Source: Corythucha ciliata
Taxonomy: Eukaryota > Arthropoda > Insecta > Hemiptera > Tingidae
Assembly (NCBI GenBank): GCA_038030265.1
Contig: CM075943.1
Span: forward strand, 34,906,001-34,970,000
Length of the DNA stretch: 64,000 bases
Direction: 5' to 3'
Part shown: positions 36,295-50,600 of the stretch, piece by piece
Position numbering within the stretch: position 1 is the first letter of the stretch
How the letters are laid out: every line of letters starts with the position of its first letter
The notes under the pieces: model-generated
Told to the model about the DNA's origin: nothing
The model's database searches: none
What the model saw: the letters and a program-made list of their open reading frames with translations, nothing else
Made by a program: the position numbers and the translations under genes

Positions 36295-38643
36295 GGAGAA
36301 AAATTAAACGTCTTTTGCTATTAACTGAGCCAAGTGGAAGATAGAGAAGGACGATCTCATGGAAAGAGTGTACAGACTACTGGGGAGAGGGGGAGGGTGT
36401 TCGCGTGATTTTTCGTAAGTAGAAGGTCCAGTATACGGGTATTCATAATTTATTCGAAGCAGTACAATCTTGCCGGGGCGGCCCGAAGCGAAGCAATCGG
36501 TTGATGAGACGCGAAGCCCGAGTCTCTCCTTTGACTTGTTTCTGAAGACCGCCTTTACGGTCGCACTCTTGCCCCCTGGGCCACCGTTTGTGGGCGAGTG
36601 TGTAGAGCCAACATTACACATTTAATGCGCGAACCTAAAATTAGTAGTCTTCTTGGAAGGCCTAGGAAGCTTACCAACAGTAGAGGATACGGAAGCACGC
36701 AAACATTTGCTCAGAAAACCAGTGCCGTAACGAACGGACGGGGCAATGCAATGCGGGCTCAGTAGGATTTTGTCTCCGTGAAAAATCGCAGTTTTAAGCC
36801 AAACGAATATTTTTTTTGCCTCGTAAACTTTCGCCTAGTACACAAAATCGACTTTTACTCCCATAATGATCAGATTAAACCTAACATGGCTGTTTAGCCA
36901 CTTAGCAATCTCTGAGACAGAGGTTACGCGGTCCTGTGAACCGGTGAATCGGACAGCAAACTTGAGAATTTGGCCTCTCAATTCGTTCGATTGGCCGACA
37001 AATAGAACCCAGGAGTCTTATTTTGTATTCCTAAAAGTCACATTTTAGCTTTACACTGACCATTTGGTTCCGTAGCAGCCCTCTATCCCTAAAATAAAAC
37101 TGCGTCGAAAGGAAACGATACCTCGGTCAAATTCAGGCACTTTGTCCTGAGCAATTCGATAATTGACAAAATCGCACCTACTGAATGACCTATCGAGCTT
37201 GTTTAAGTCATTTTTCGTGTAAAAGGCAGAATTCGCAGCACGAAAAGGGATAATTTTAATGGGAAACTCTTGGATATTCTTGTGTTTTGCCGACATTTTA
37301 ATTCCTGATTGAACCGTTTGGCTTTAACTGACCATTTGTATCCGCAACAGGCTACATGGATGCAGCTATGGAAAGCCCCTCTATCCCATTGCATTTCAGA
37401 CTTACCTATAAACTAATAATCGGTTCAGTAGCTCTCCAAAAACGCAAGATACGAGACCGCTCAATGGTCTCACTGGCGTGAAGCGCAATGTTTCTCCTAA
37501 AATGACTAATTGACCCCCGAAAACCATTAATTTAATCCGAAAATAAATTAGGAAAATCTCGAAGTTTTGATCCCTAATCTGGTGTGCTGTAATTTTGCCC
37601 TAGTATAGTGACGGGAAAAGTAACGTGTAACGGTAACTCCCGCTACGTTAATGAGTAAATAAGTTGAGGTTTTTAGAAACGGGTTAAAGAGTAACAACGC
37701 TGTCGGTAGGTACGATGCCGAGTTCAGCTATTTCTGTGAACCAGAAGTTTTCCATGAGAACTGCCGGTATCTGAAACAAAACTCCCGTTAAGGAAGCCGA
37801 AAGCCCACCTTTCTGGCTGAAATATCCCTGAAATTTAACGACGTTTGACCATTTTCTCTATTATTGAAGGAATGATTCAGCAACGTGTGTTGGTGGGGGT
37901 AAGGGGAATTGTCCTCGCGCAAACCATTTCGTGTTTGGTATTCACTCAACTCCACCGGGACTGGGTTATACACCCACTCTACCGGTTCCCGTCCTGTGTG
38001 GCGAGGCCTTAAGATTCGGGGCCTCAGCTAACTACCGTTAAAAGGCTGGACTGCAGTCCTGATTCCCTCTGCAATGATGGCTGTGATGCTAGTGTGACTT
38101 CCTCAATTATATGGGCCCCATTGATCACCTCGGGTCTAGGTCCCAAATGTAATTACAGTCTGTCCATATTCTGATAGAATCTCGGGCGGGTTGCATCATG
38201 TCGAAAAATTGATTTGCTTACTTTTTACCAAAAACATTAAATTAACTCAACAAAAAAACTTGGTTACGTATACAGGGTGTTCATGAATTAGCTGGACAGA
38301 AGAAAACCAGTTATGGGGCACACCATTTGCCATCGCAATTACTATTTGGAGTTTTTGGAAATTCCGCCTTGTTTCCGAGATATCACACATTTTATGTTTT
38401 TTTTCACGAAATCCCTTTTTTCCCACTTAAATGCTTGCCATACGCTCATAAAATGGTATTATCCCAAAACTAATCAGCTCATTGTAAAGAGCACAAAATT
38501 TCCTATAAAATTTAGGCCAAAAATAGGCCAGCCAATGGGCTGAAACCTCATTACATGTTTCATGTCAGATAGCACATTGCTATCAACATCATGCCGTTTA
38601 TGAGCTTAACTGTACATGACTATAATAGTCCAATAAAGTTGTC

Positions 38644-38678
<35 letters not shown>

Positions 38679-41600
38679 GTTCCCTTTCGGGTGAAAATTA
38701 TTTTCGTACCATTCGTGAGAGCAGCCGATTTACTAAAGAAACTGGTCACTCACATTTCCATACATTTTTCCGACGCAATTTTCACCACTTCGCCATTGGG
38801 AAGAAAAAATTTGAAATCAGTGGAAAAACTTCCTTATTTTGTAAGCTTTCCAATAAGGCGCGCCTCGATGGTGTAATAGATACAATGCTCGCTTCGCAAC
38901 CCAGCGGGCCTGGGTTCGAATCCAGCTATTGCCCATTACACTATAAGGCTGCGGCGAGCTGTGACACGGCTCACTCGGCTTCGTGTGGGCGTTCACGGCG
39001 GTGCGCGTATGACAAACCGCGTATCGACCGAAACGCCCGCGTAGTACGGGTGTGAAGTGCACAGCTAATGGATTCTCAGGGTATGGCGTAAGAGCCACGT
39101 AAGAGCTTAGGCGCCAGCGGACTCGGTAGATCCGAGTCCGTACCCTCAAAAGAAAAAGAAAAAAAAAAAAAAGCTTTCCAATGATGTACAAAGGTTCATA
39201 GTTTCTGTATTTTTCCGTTGAGATATGAGCAATAAACTTGAAAAATCCACCCAGAAAACGTGAAATTCATGCATTTCTTCGACAATATTTTATTACACAA
39301 GGAGACATTTTTTTCTTCTCTTATTTTATTTGTGACTCGATTATTCATCTTTCACCTTCTTAGTCAATAATTTAAGTTCCTCTCCCATCCGAAAGAGATC
39401 CCCACCACCACTCATATGAGTGCCTACGTAATTATTCTATGGGGAGGGGGATGAGTTCACGAATCGAGCTGAAATTATTAATTAAGAAGATAAAAGATCA
39501 ATAATTAAATCAAAAAAATAAATAAAATAAGAAAACAATAGTTCCTTCAGTTATAATTGCACTGAAAAAATGCTTGAATTCCACGTTTTCTGACTGGGAT
39601 TTTTCACGTTTTTTACATATATTTCAACGGAAAAATACTGTAAGTGTAAACTTTTACACATCGTTGGAAAGCTTACAAAACAAAGAAGTTTTTCCACTGA
39701 TTTCAAATTTTTTCTTCCTTATGGTGGAAAAATGTATGGAAATGTGAGTCACCAGTTTCTTTGGTAAATCGACTGCTCTCACGTGTGGCACGAAGGTAAT
39801 TTTCACCCGAAAGTGAACCCATTTTAAAGTAAATTTTGTGCTCTTTCCAATGAGCTGATTAGTTTTGGGATAATACCATTTTATGAGCGTATGGCAGGCA
39901 TCTAAGTGGGAAAAAAGGGAATTCATGAAAAAATCATTAAAATGTGTGATATCTCGGAAACAAAGAGGAATTTCCAAATAGTCATATCGATGGCAAATGG
40001 TATGCCCCATAACTGGTTTTCTTCTGTCCAGCTAATTCATGAACACCCCGTAGACGCTTCTGGGCGCAGAATGTTTAGTGCAGGATTCACTTCAGTTTAA
40101 ATCGGAATGTTGAAGTCTCAAAGTACGATGTTCTCGTCTAGCCTGAGGCTAAAAAAACGTAAGTCAGAAACCCCTCCCCCCCTTTGATCAACAATGCCCA
40201 ACAACCTGTTAGGAGCCAAAATTAATAATTCGTCATCCAGCCCAATTCACAATTCGCCTCAACCCGTCGATTGTTTTGATTACTCTCTTCCATTGTTTAC
40301 CTCAGGCAATCTTCATTGTAAAACACTATACTCATTAATGGCATCCCAAAAAATGGCACCTCGATAACAACACAATAATTACCACTGAACCACGGAACTA
40401 GTAACTTCAGAAATGTAGATAGCCACCGCAACATAAAAACCTCGTTGTCTGGGAAAAATCGTCTTTTGGCGTTTTTTCCTGGTGGGTTTGCTACGCGTCT
40501 CAGGATGTTTCCGGTGATGAAAATGGTTGATGGGGAGAGGAATAGTCGGAACTCATTTCCTTCTGTTTAACATGCAGGTGATCGTTACGTAGTGTGACGG
40601 AGTTAGTTGACAAGCCTCCAAGTGTACGCGGTGATTAATAAAGATTAAATGGGACCGAATTATTCTTTTTAATTAATTTAAAAAAGAAAAACAAGGTGGA
40701 AAGTGTTCCAAAAGAGGAACAGTCCTTTAATGAGCCGTAAAGAACTATGTACCTATCTTCCTACCTACCTGAGCCCGCCTCGCCCCGTCTCTACAACACT
40801 TTGCAGCTGCTTGAAGCTTTTTTCCCCAGTGGGATTAAATGGTGGACCATCACTTTCAAAATACGTGCATCCTCCTCCCACTTACCTTACCGTACCACCA
40901 AACACTTTAAACTAATGTTGGGGTAGAATTGAAAGGTAATAGTTTATATTAAAAGCGGCGTGGCGCATACAGAGACCACGTGATCTGTGCAGCCGTGAAA
41001 GTATGAAACAACGCATAAAAGAAGGCATAAATTCAATTTGAAGACCTGGAATAAAAAAAAATTAACAGAAAACAAAAAGCTAAAGATAAAAGATAAGGGA
41101 ACCTTTAGAAACCTGTCCTTCTCGTGTGTTGAATAAGTTTCATCTTTACAAGGATCAACAAGCAACAGAAAAAGAAGTCGAAAAAAAACAAGAGGAAAAT
41201 ACCATAAAAAATGGCCCTTCTTCAAACGCATTTTTATGTTAATGTTATCCTTACCCCACGGAGATTTTAATTCATGAATTCTTACGTAAGGCACCCTCTT
41301 TCTATCTATGGTACCAACCGAATCTCTTTTCTTTTAAAGAATATTTCTTTAAAGGGCTTGACAACAGCCTATCTAGTTCTTTCTTAATAATTGGACTTTT
41401 CTCTCTCTTTCTCTCTTCCCCTCATGGAAAGGCCTTCACTTTTGTGTTTATGAGGTTCTGCTTGGTCATAAAATGTCGCCCGTAATGGTATGGTTCTTCC
41501 ATGGATCCCGATTTCACTTAGAGAACTATTAGCAGAAGACCCGGATTCGAGGCCCACTTTTTAGTTTGAACATTTTTACGATCAGGATAAAAATAGCGGC

Positions 41601-44600
41601 TAAGCTTACCTGTATCCATAGCGACTAAGGTCAGAATGTGCTCGGCTTGTTTTTCTCGATCAAGTGGTTTCAATAAGGAGATAACACCGGTGCTCGAATT
41701 GATCCGAAATAGTGCGTTTTCATTTTCCTCCTTGAGAAAGTATCGCACTTGACCGTTGAAAGGCTGCGTGTCGGCGTCATAAGCAGACACGGTCATAACA
41801 TAGCCATCGGGCGGTGGAATCACGTTCTCCATAACGTAGGCCAAATAGGGTGAGTCGAGGAAGGTCGGTGGATTGTCATTGATGTCAACGACGGAGACTG
41901 TGATCGTAGCGATGTCATGCTGGGCGGGCGAGTCTGTACTGCAGTCTTCCGCTCGAACACGGAGCGAGTACCTTGATTTCCGTTCGAAATTCAAATTTTT
42001 CGCAACTCGTACAACGCCCGAGTCTTCTCCGATGGAGAAATCACGGTTTTCGTCCCCTCCGATGATGGAAAATCGAATCAACCCGTTGAGGCCTTCGTCC
42101 ACGTCCGTTGCTGACACCTGAGGTTAAAATTTTAGAATTTCAGAATGAAATGTTTGTCATTTCATGCATAAGATGTATTTATAGGGATATAAAACCGTAC
42201 CTGGTGAACAGAGGCTCCGATGCTAGCATTTTCAGGAATTGAAGCCGAGTACTGTTTCGGGTCGAACACTGGAGCGTTGTCATTCATATCAAGGACTGTA
42301 ATGAGTAAATTGCTACGAGTCGATCGTTGCGGATCTCCGCGGTCCTTCGCCGTAATTTCCAAACTGTAATTAGCCTGACGCTCTCTGTCGAGTGGGTGAG
42401 CGACGCGTAGTAGACCGTCGACGGCTCCAAGAGTAAACGACGAAGCTCCCTCTCCGCCCAGCCGATACTCCACGTAGCCGTTTTTCCCCTCATCCTTGTC
42501 AACTGCCTTGACGGCCATTATGAGAGTTCCTGACGCAGCGTTCTCCGTAACGCTCGCTATTTTAGGCGAGACGAACTCCGGCCACATGTCGTTCACATCT
42601 TTGACGACGATGCTAACCTGCAAATGCCCAAAATTCGGTCGTCGATTATTGTCACTCATTAGCTTTCACTAGCGTAAGAGGGTTATATTTATACCTGGAC
42701 GGTTGAGCTTAGTCGTCGCGACGGAGGTATGGCTTGGTCTGATGCGATGACAACCAGATTATATAGCGATTTGGTTTCTCTGTCAAGCAGTCGACGAGTC
42801 CTTACGACGCCCTTGTCGATGTCAATACTGAAAACGTTCTCATCGTCGCCAGAGGCAATGCTGTATTCAACCCTACCGTTGTTTCCTACCGAACAAAAAA
42901 CAAAACGAATAAATTAAAGAGAGTCACGTGGCGGTACAAAACAGTTAGATTCAAATTATTTAAAGTCAAAAGAAAAGCGACAGGTAGTGCTATTAATTTT
43001 TACAATAAGGCCGACCTTGGTGGACAAGTATCATAGCTTTGAAGAAAAAAAACGTGCATTTTGACAACAAAACCTCCTATTGAATGTTATTTTTCGCATT
43101 ACTAAGCCCTTGATCTGTCTGTCTGTCTTGGCTGTCTACGAGGGCTTGTTTATTAAACAATAAATTATTTATTATTTAAAATACCTCAAGTTGGAACATT
43201 ATAAAATCTTTTGTGTACGGTTTAATCGGCCGGTTATACTTACTGAGGCCAAATGCTAACACACAGACGGAAAGCGACTCTAGAGGCTAAAGAGTAACGT
43301 TAAAAACAGTTTTTAAAGTTAAAAAATCAGTCGCAAAAAAAGATGGCGATACGGAAAACAAAAACTTCGCATATGAAAACTCGTGGCGACAGATGAACAT
43401 AAGTAAATAAACAAATAGTTCAGTCAATAAAGGATTTTACCTTGCAAAAGGTGGGGTAGTCGATTTTATGGTTTTATTTGGTCCATTTGTGCAATATTAA
43501 AGGTCAATTCACGACCCCGGTCGTCACCGCGCTGAGATTATCGTTTCGTCAACATTTCAATTAGTAAATTTCTCTATTGCCCCAAAAAGAATAAAATGGT
43601 GTTTCGAAAAGTTAAGTTTATAAATTGCACCAAAGGATGGAAGCGTACCACCGATTTTAAATTTGTTAGGGTGATATTTGTGTGGCATTTTTCCCTCTTT
43701 AATTAACTAATTGCTTAGTTTTTGCGTAGCATTAATTATTCTGGAGTTATAGGCGAAATACAGAAAAAAGTCGAAAAATGATGTTTTTCGACCACGTAAA
43801 GTTGTGCCTATCGACATTTTGTAGGAAAACTGTGAATTCATCTTATTAGGACCCAAATGGACCAAACAAAACAATAAAATCGACTACCCCACCTATTACA
43901 AAGGTACGTTTTTTTTTTTTTCATTTCTTCTCCGTTGTTTGCGATGCGGACTAAAAAGGTTTCAGTTGAAAGTTTGTGGACATAATAATAAGCCAGTAAT
44001 CATTGGAGAAATGTTGCCCAGCAGAGTGGCCGAGGTCGTTAGGGCGTCGACTCCCATGTCCAGGTATCGTCTGCTGAGAGGGTTCGATTCCCACTGTAGG
44101 CTGTATTATTTAAGGTAAACTGATAACCCACGTGAGAACAGTACAGTGTGTGCTTTCGCCCTCGTCCACGACACCGTATGGTAGTTGGATGTAAAGCACG
44201 TTGGATTAACATTGGAGAAATGTTTCTCAAGGCAAAATCAATCAATCCAGGGACTTTGAGTGAAACCAAAATAGCCGACTTTTAGCTGACTAACTTCACG
44301 ATAAAAATATAAGATACCATGTTTTATGTTGAGAAACCATAAAAGTGCCTTTACACTGCGCGAAACAGTTTCGCGAGACAAGTCTCGCATAATGTGGGCG
44401 GCTGTTTTGGTGGGTTTACACGGAGCGAAACATCCTCGCGAGGCTTTGCTTCTCGCGGTGAAAAATCAACGGTATATTTACCTCTCAGAAATACTTCTCT
44501 GCTCCAAAACCGACGGCGACGTCTATTTTTTTCTTTTTTATTCTTTAATGTCATAATCCAGTCAAATGGTGTTCAAAATAGCTCTGAAGAGTGAAAAAAT

Positions 44601-47600
44601 GGAAACATTGGAATTACTTTTGATTGTTGTTTTTTGGGGTGCTGAATCCGAATCTGAACTTTTCCAATAAAATTTCCTGTTGCGTTTTGAGATATCGGCG
44701 AAAAACGGTGAAATTTTGGTAATTTTTCCCATTTTTCAATTATAACTTCGTGAGAGTGTGACTGACGTGAAAACATGATTGTATACACATTGAAACCACT
44801 TAGAATTTCCAACAAGTCATGATCCAAACGGATTTTTTCGGACCACCCTTTTTTGAAATACAGCCTTTCAGAAAATGACCATTTTTCTATACAATTGAAA
44901 ATGTATAGAGTTCAGTGTAGGGGTGTTAGGATGTCAGCCGCAGGTGGAGAGGCAGTTAACCAACAAAAATGCCGTCAACGACGCTCACAGATATCCTCAT
45001 ACAGGGTGGTTTTCGCAAAAAAGTTCGGGAGTAAATATAGAGTATCTTTTGTGATGGGGGGGATAACCAATTTTTTGAATCGCTATATTTAAAGAACAGA
45101 TGGTGCGAAAAATTCCGTTCAGATCACAACTTATAGGAAATTTTGTGTGATTCCAATGTGTACATAGTGGGTTTTCATGTCAGTCGCACTCGTTAGAATT
45201 TATGAATGAAAGTGTGAAAAAAATACTAAAATTTGCCGTTTTTCGCCGATATCTCAAAACGCAACACGAAGTTTTGCGAGTAAGTTTCGCGCAGTGTAAA
45301 GGCATCTTTAGGTCAATACTTTCGTGAGCAGTACGGTCGTAAAGAAGGAATGCAAAGAAAGTAAGAAGGTAGCTGTTTTTTTGTTTTGTTTTGTTTTTTT
45401 CACCGTAACGGGGAAAATCTCAGATCGCCATAATTTCTGAAAGGTCGAGCGTGAAAATTAAATGAAATAATCAGTAGCGACACCGTTATCTACAGGCGTT
45501 CACGAATTAGTGTTCATGTTCGAAACTACAGAAATTTGGACACGGAGCAAATCAATTATGATTAAATTTATATGCTTTATGGATGAGGGTTGGGGGGAAT
45601 TAGATAATTTAATTGGTCTCACATCTTTACACGCGAGTATACTATCATGGGGTGTATATGTCACGGGTAATGCTGTACAAGTTACAACTCGGGCTTTCTA
45701 TAAAATGTCCAGGGCATTCTATGTATAAAATGCCCAGGGCATTCTATGTATAAATTGCCCAGGGCATTCTATGTATAAATTGCATTGTCACATTTGTATT
45801 GTGACATTTATTTGTGTGACAATTGTATTGTCACATTCAACAAATGCTTATGGGCATTTTATAGAATGCCCACCAGCAATGTGTAGATTTTTAAATTCCT
45901 TCAATTATTTCCTCTTTCACCACAGGCCACCGGATGCAAGCGGTGTACTTTTATAAAAAGATGAAAATCGGTGGCAAACTTGACTACTGAGTACCTCTGA
46001 GAACCCGTGTTATTTGGGCATTCTACACAATGCCCACATTTCCCGCAGCATAATGATACTTTTCAGTCTCCAAAGTTTGCGAATGTTAAGACACGAACGG
46101 TCAATGGATGATGATGAGACGGTTACAGGAACGGTCAATGGATAGCAAGCGTATACAGCGCCAGATTGACTGGGCAGTAACACTACTCGATACTTCGTTA
46201 CTAGCTGAGTTACAATTATCAGTAACTGATTAAAGATTTCGCAACTACTTTGAAAGAAAAGAAACGTTGAAGTACCTTCCGTTAATAATTGGACCGTTAC
46301 CCAAGACCACAAAGGTAGAAGTACCAGTCCTCACAGAATTGTTCCTATACGATGCTAGTGAGACCAGACGTCCTATATACTTTCCCGGACATGTCCTACT
46401 TTTTAGAGCGTCCGGGGACGTCCAGGCTCATTTTTCAGGTGTCCAGGGAGAGGTCAAAAGTGTCTTTTTTTTTTTGTCCTTCTTTTCGGTCTCAACTTAT
46501 AACGTCTGGTTAACTCCAAGCATCTTTCACGTACATCTTTGAACAAAGGAGGGGCTTAGCCGCAAGGTTCCCAGAACCGTTTTCACCCCAGTCTGATTCA
46601 ACACCGATCCCGTGTAATTGGCACTTTCAAAAACCAAATTTCGTAGGTTTTACTCCTTCAAACACAATTTTTGTAGACTTGGCTCCTATGAAACCGAATT
46701 TCGGTTAGTTCTTTATAGTTAATTAGTTTGGTCGGTTTGGTTAGTTGGAGAAACTAACTTGAAAAAAAAACGAACAAAAACAAATTTCGTGATTTCGGCC
46801 TTTTTCACATTCCAATTAAGAATGTCGCTGCAGATTTTCGATCTTTCACAACCAAATTTTTAAAATTTTTCATTCAGTCTTCAGTCTTGTAAATTTGCCC
46901 ATTTAGGAAACAAAGGCTCTTTCAAAAACCAAATTCCCGGATTTGACATGATTACTCAAAACCCAAATTCCAAATTATAAAAATCTCAAGTGTTGCGAAT
47001 TTGCACTCTTTCGAAACCTAATTTCGCGGATTTGGCTCATTCAAACCGAGTCAACAACAATTTTAACATTAAACTGATTTTTTCAGGCGCCTTACTGTTG
47101 TGTCCTACATTACGTTACAATCGTCCTACTTTTCGTGCCAGGCGTCCTCGGAAACTACTTTTATATCTGATCGCCCTTTATAATACACTGCTGCAGGGCT
47201 GGATGTGGGGGTGGGGGTACTATGTGACCATTGTTTGTTACAATGACAAATGTCAATGGGGGTATACGTGGTGTGTACGATGAAAAGAAATCGCTTAAGG
47301 GCAGAGGAGCCCTGGTGGGCAGAGGAGTTCATTGTGTCACTTTCAAATCAACCCTATGCTTCTAAGCTTTTGAAACACCACCTCTGGAACGGTTTTGCGT
47401 TCTACAGGCGATGTTGCACTTTAACGAACTGGCAGTATCTTATGACGTTAAACTTGATTAATGGAGTCAACCTTTTAGTTCCTCAGCTAAAATACAACTC
47501 TACTGGCCAGAAAAATAAGGCTATGGATTTCTGGCCAAAACGTTTACATTTTTAGGGGAATAATCAACACATTCCTGACCAAATATTAGTGAGAAACTTC

Positions 47601-50600
47601 AGTTTCCTTCCAACTTCAGTTTCAGTTTCAGTTTCCTAAAAGATTACTACTTTAAGGGTAAAAATAACCTATTCTGTTCTGTCAGCTTTTGGAGTAGTCA
47701 ATAACCGAAACTCCTATAAATTGATATTTCTCTACCTGGACCATGGTGCCACAGGTTTTTCGGATGGAAAAACCAACTTTCGTGGCTTTGGTTCTTCATA
47801 CAATTTTTGGTTTGTTCTAAAACTATTTTCACCCGTTTGCTGATTTCAAAAACCAAATTTCGTCATTCTGCCTCTTTCAAACTCGCTTTAAGGTTTTGCG
47901 GATTTTCATGCCTTCAAAGCCAAATTTTGTAGATTTCGCTCCTTCAAATTCCAATATCACCGGGATCCTGGAGTCCCCACCAAATACACTGAAGTTGGTC
48001 GTGTGGGCACACCTTTGCTACGCTTTTGGCATTGGAGATTGGAGATAATCTATCACTTGGTCCTATAAACGAAGTACCTACTCCGTAACCAAAATGTTCA
48101 GAATCCCTGTTCTACAATAATACCCTTGTTTAGGTTATGTTGATGAGAAGGGAGGGGGTGACATTTTAGCATTTTGTTACGCCACTGAGGCCGTTAATGC
48201 ATTGCTATCATAAACGAGCACGACTCTCTAGTCGAGTGAACAACCATTTTAACTTCAAACTAGTCTAGATTAACTGTCGTTAACTTGTACTTAGGCGTTT
48301 TCCGTCGCATGCGTCCTATTTTTTTCTTTTCTTTTTTAAAGTCCTACTTTTTTCTTTTCTTTTTTAAAGTCCTACTTTTTTGTTCCAGCTGGCGTCCTAG
48401 GAAACCCAATCTTCAATGGTTGTCAAGTCCAGGGAAGAGGCTCGATGCGGACGGACCTCTTTGGCACACTCTGGAATCGATAAAATCAGTCGACCCCCCC
48501 CCCCCCAATTTACCACTATTTAGACCCGTTTTCACCAACTTCTTTAACCACAATCAACGACTAATCATGATTACGATGTAAACAATATCATCAGAATTCA
48601 TATGGGATGTTATTGACAATTAGGCCCGATTTCACCAACTTCTTAAACCAAGATCAACAACTAATCGCGATTACAATGTGAACGCTTGTATCAGAATTCA
48701 TATGGGTCGCTATTGGCAACTAATCACGATCAACTTTAAACGAGATCAATATTGTTGGTGAAAATGGGCCTTAATCACAATCAATTTTAACCGCGATCAA
48801 TTTTATTGGTGAAAATGGACCTTAGGCCCGCTTTATCAACTGTCGATTAAGAAATTTAAAGAACTGACTTTTAGACAAATCATCTTCGAACCATGACGAA
48901 ATATTTGATCTTAAAACAGATTAAGGCCCGTTTTGACCAACGCCGATCAACAACTAATCAGAAATATTATGGTCGCTAATGGCAACTAATCGCGATTAAT
49001 TCTAAACTCTGTTGGTCAAAACGGGTCCAAGTTTTTAGGTCCGATTTCACCAACTTCTTAAACCAAGATCAACAACTAATCACGATTACAATGTAAAAAC
49101 TTGTACCAAAATTCATATGGGTCGCTATTGGCAACTAATCACGATCAACTTTAAACGAGATCAATTTTGTTGGTGAAAATGGGCCTTAGTCAGCTCTTTA
49201 ATCAACGATTGATAAAGAGGACCTTAAACTTGGAGGAAACTACGTCCCCCGTTCTGCATGAAATCCTTGAGGTTACACGGTACGTTGAATTCAATGGTAA
49301 AGATGGAATCTCGATCATGGGATTTCACTTGTTGAGGAAAGCTAGGTAGATACTTTGAGTGCATTTTTAGAAACTCCTGATACTAAATGAAACTGTAAAA
49401 TTCGCGAATGGGACAAAAATATGGCCATATCCGAAAGAGGGTATCTGAATAAAAGTTTTGGTGGAGATGACGGGTTAGGGCCGGCGCACACTAGGAGAAA
49501 AAAGACGCCGACGCGCGAGTCGGCGTCTTTTTTCTCGGGGAAGAGACGACTCTCGCGTGCGCGTCCAATGTGAACGGCCCCATAGAGTTCCATGTGTTTT
49601 TATTGCACGAGTCGGACGCTGACGCGCGCGTCGGCGTCTTTTTTCTCCTAGTGAGCGCGGGGCTTCAGGCGAAGAGTTGAGTAATCAATGTTTCCTCACC
49701 ACTTAGATCGAGGGCATTAAAATTGTAGTGTAAAACAAGAAAAACGGGTGTCACTGCACAGAAAAAAAGTAACCAGAAGGCTTTAAGGCAAGCTTTCGCC
49801 ATATTTAATGTCTTCATCAGGGCAGAAAAGCCAAATTTAAACAGGAGAAATGCTGTGAGAATTGTCGAAACGACAGTTCAGCCCAAAACGGGCATCGTGT
49901 ATTCGTGTATGATCATTGAAATAATAATTTTTAGAAAAAATATATGAAAAAAACGTAAAAGGCAAAAGAAAAGTAGAAAAGCGACCTCACATAAGCCAAT
50001 GATAACAATACGAGGGTGTCACTCCATCATCACATAACGTCATTTTGGCTAGTTTTCAGGAGAGCAAAAAAAAACAGTTCACAATGATTTGTTGGTCTCT
50101 TGAAAGTAACGAACTCCACTTTTTTTTTAGTTTTCACATTCTAAATTCCTATTTTTACCATCGGAGAAAAACATTTTTCTGAAAAGTTCAGAGACCCCCA
50201 TTCACTAAAATTAAGCGCCGGCGCTTAAAACGTGTTTCTCAGATGGTAAAGATAGGTAATTAGGATGTGAAAACTAAAAAAAAAAAAAAAATGGAGTTCG
50301 TTACTTTTAAGAGAACAGTAAATCATTGGGATCTGGTTTTTTTGCTCTCCTGAAAAATAAACAAAATGACGTTATGTGATGATGGAGTGACAGCCTCGAA
50401 TAGAGAATTCTCCTCGATAAAGATGACAATCCTGTAATTGTCAAGTGGATAAGATTGGCATTGGGAGGGGATCTATCCTCCAAATACCTCCTAAGACTGG
50501 AGAGGAATCCACGAAATAAGGGAGTACCCTAAACGAAAATAAATTGGTAATTTGTTTTGAAATTTTGCCTAAAGGAGTTCCCACAGGGTCCGCTGTATCT

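Larger units (their letters stand above)
38271..40050. mobile_element. ~1.78 kb element with long inverted repeats
   Basis: The left end CAGGGTGTTCATGAATTAGC and right end complement GTGTTCATGAATTAGCTGG open arms of several hundred bases (38271-38510 plus 38690-38850, and 39654-40050). The left arm carries two later insertions: an A-tailed segment and a SINE. No transposase frame survives; the centre (39190-39640) is AT-rich. Confidence 0.8.

Noticed and set aside
36304..36621. 105-codon minus-strand frame as an extra ft exon or gene
   Set aside because: No cadherin, EGF or other recognisable motif, no clear splice sites in the right phase; exons on either side already join in phase without it.
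38855..38935. Functional tRNA gene
   Set aside because: Only the B box is well kept; the unit continues to an A-rich tail inside a 12 bp target duplication, so it is a SINE head.
44016..44092. Functional tRNA-Leu/Ser gene
   Set aside because: The acceptor stem does not close, sequence continues as a SINE body, and a 15 bp target duplication brackets the whole unit.
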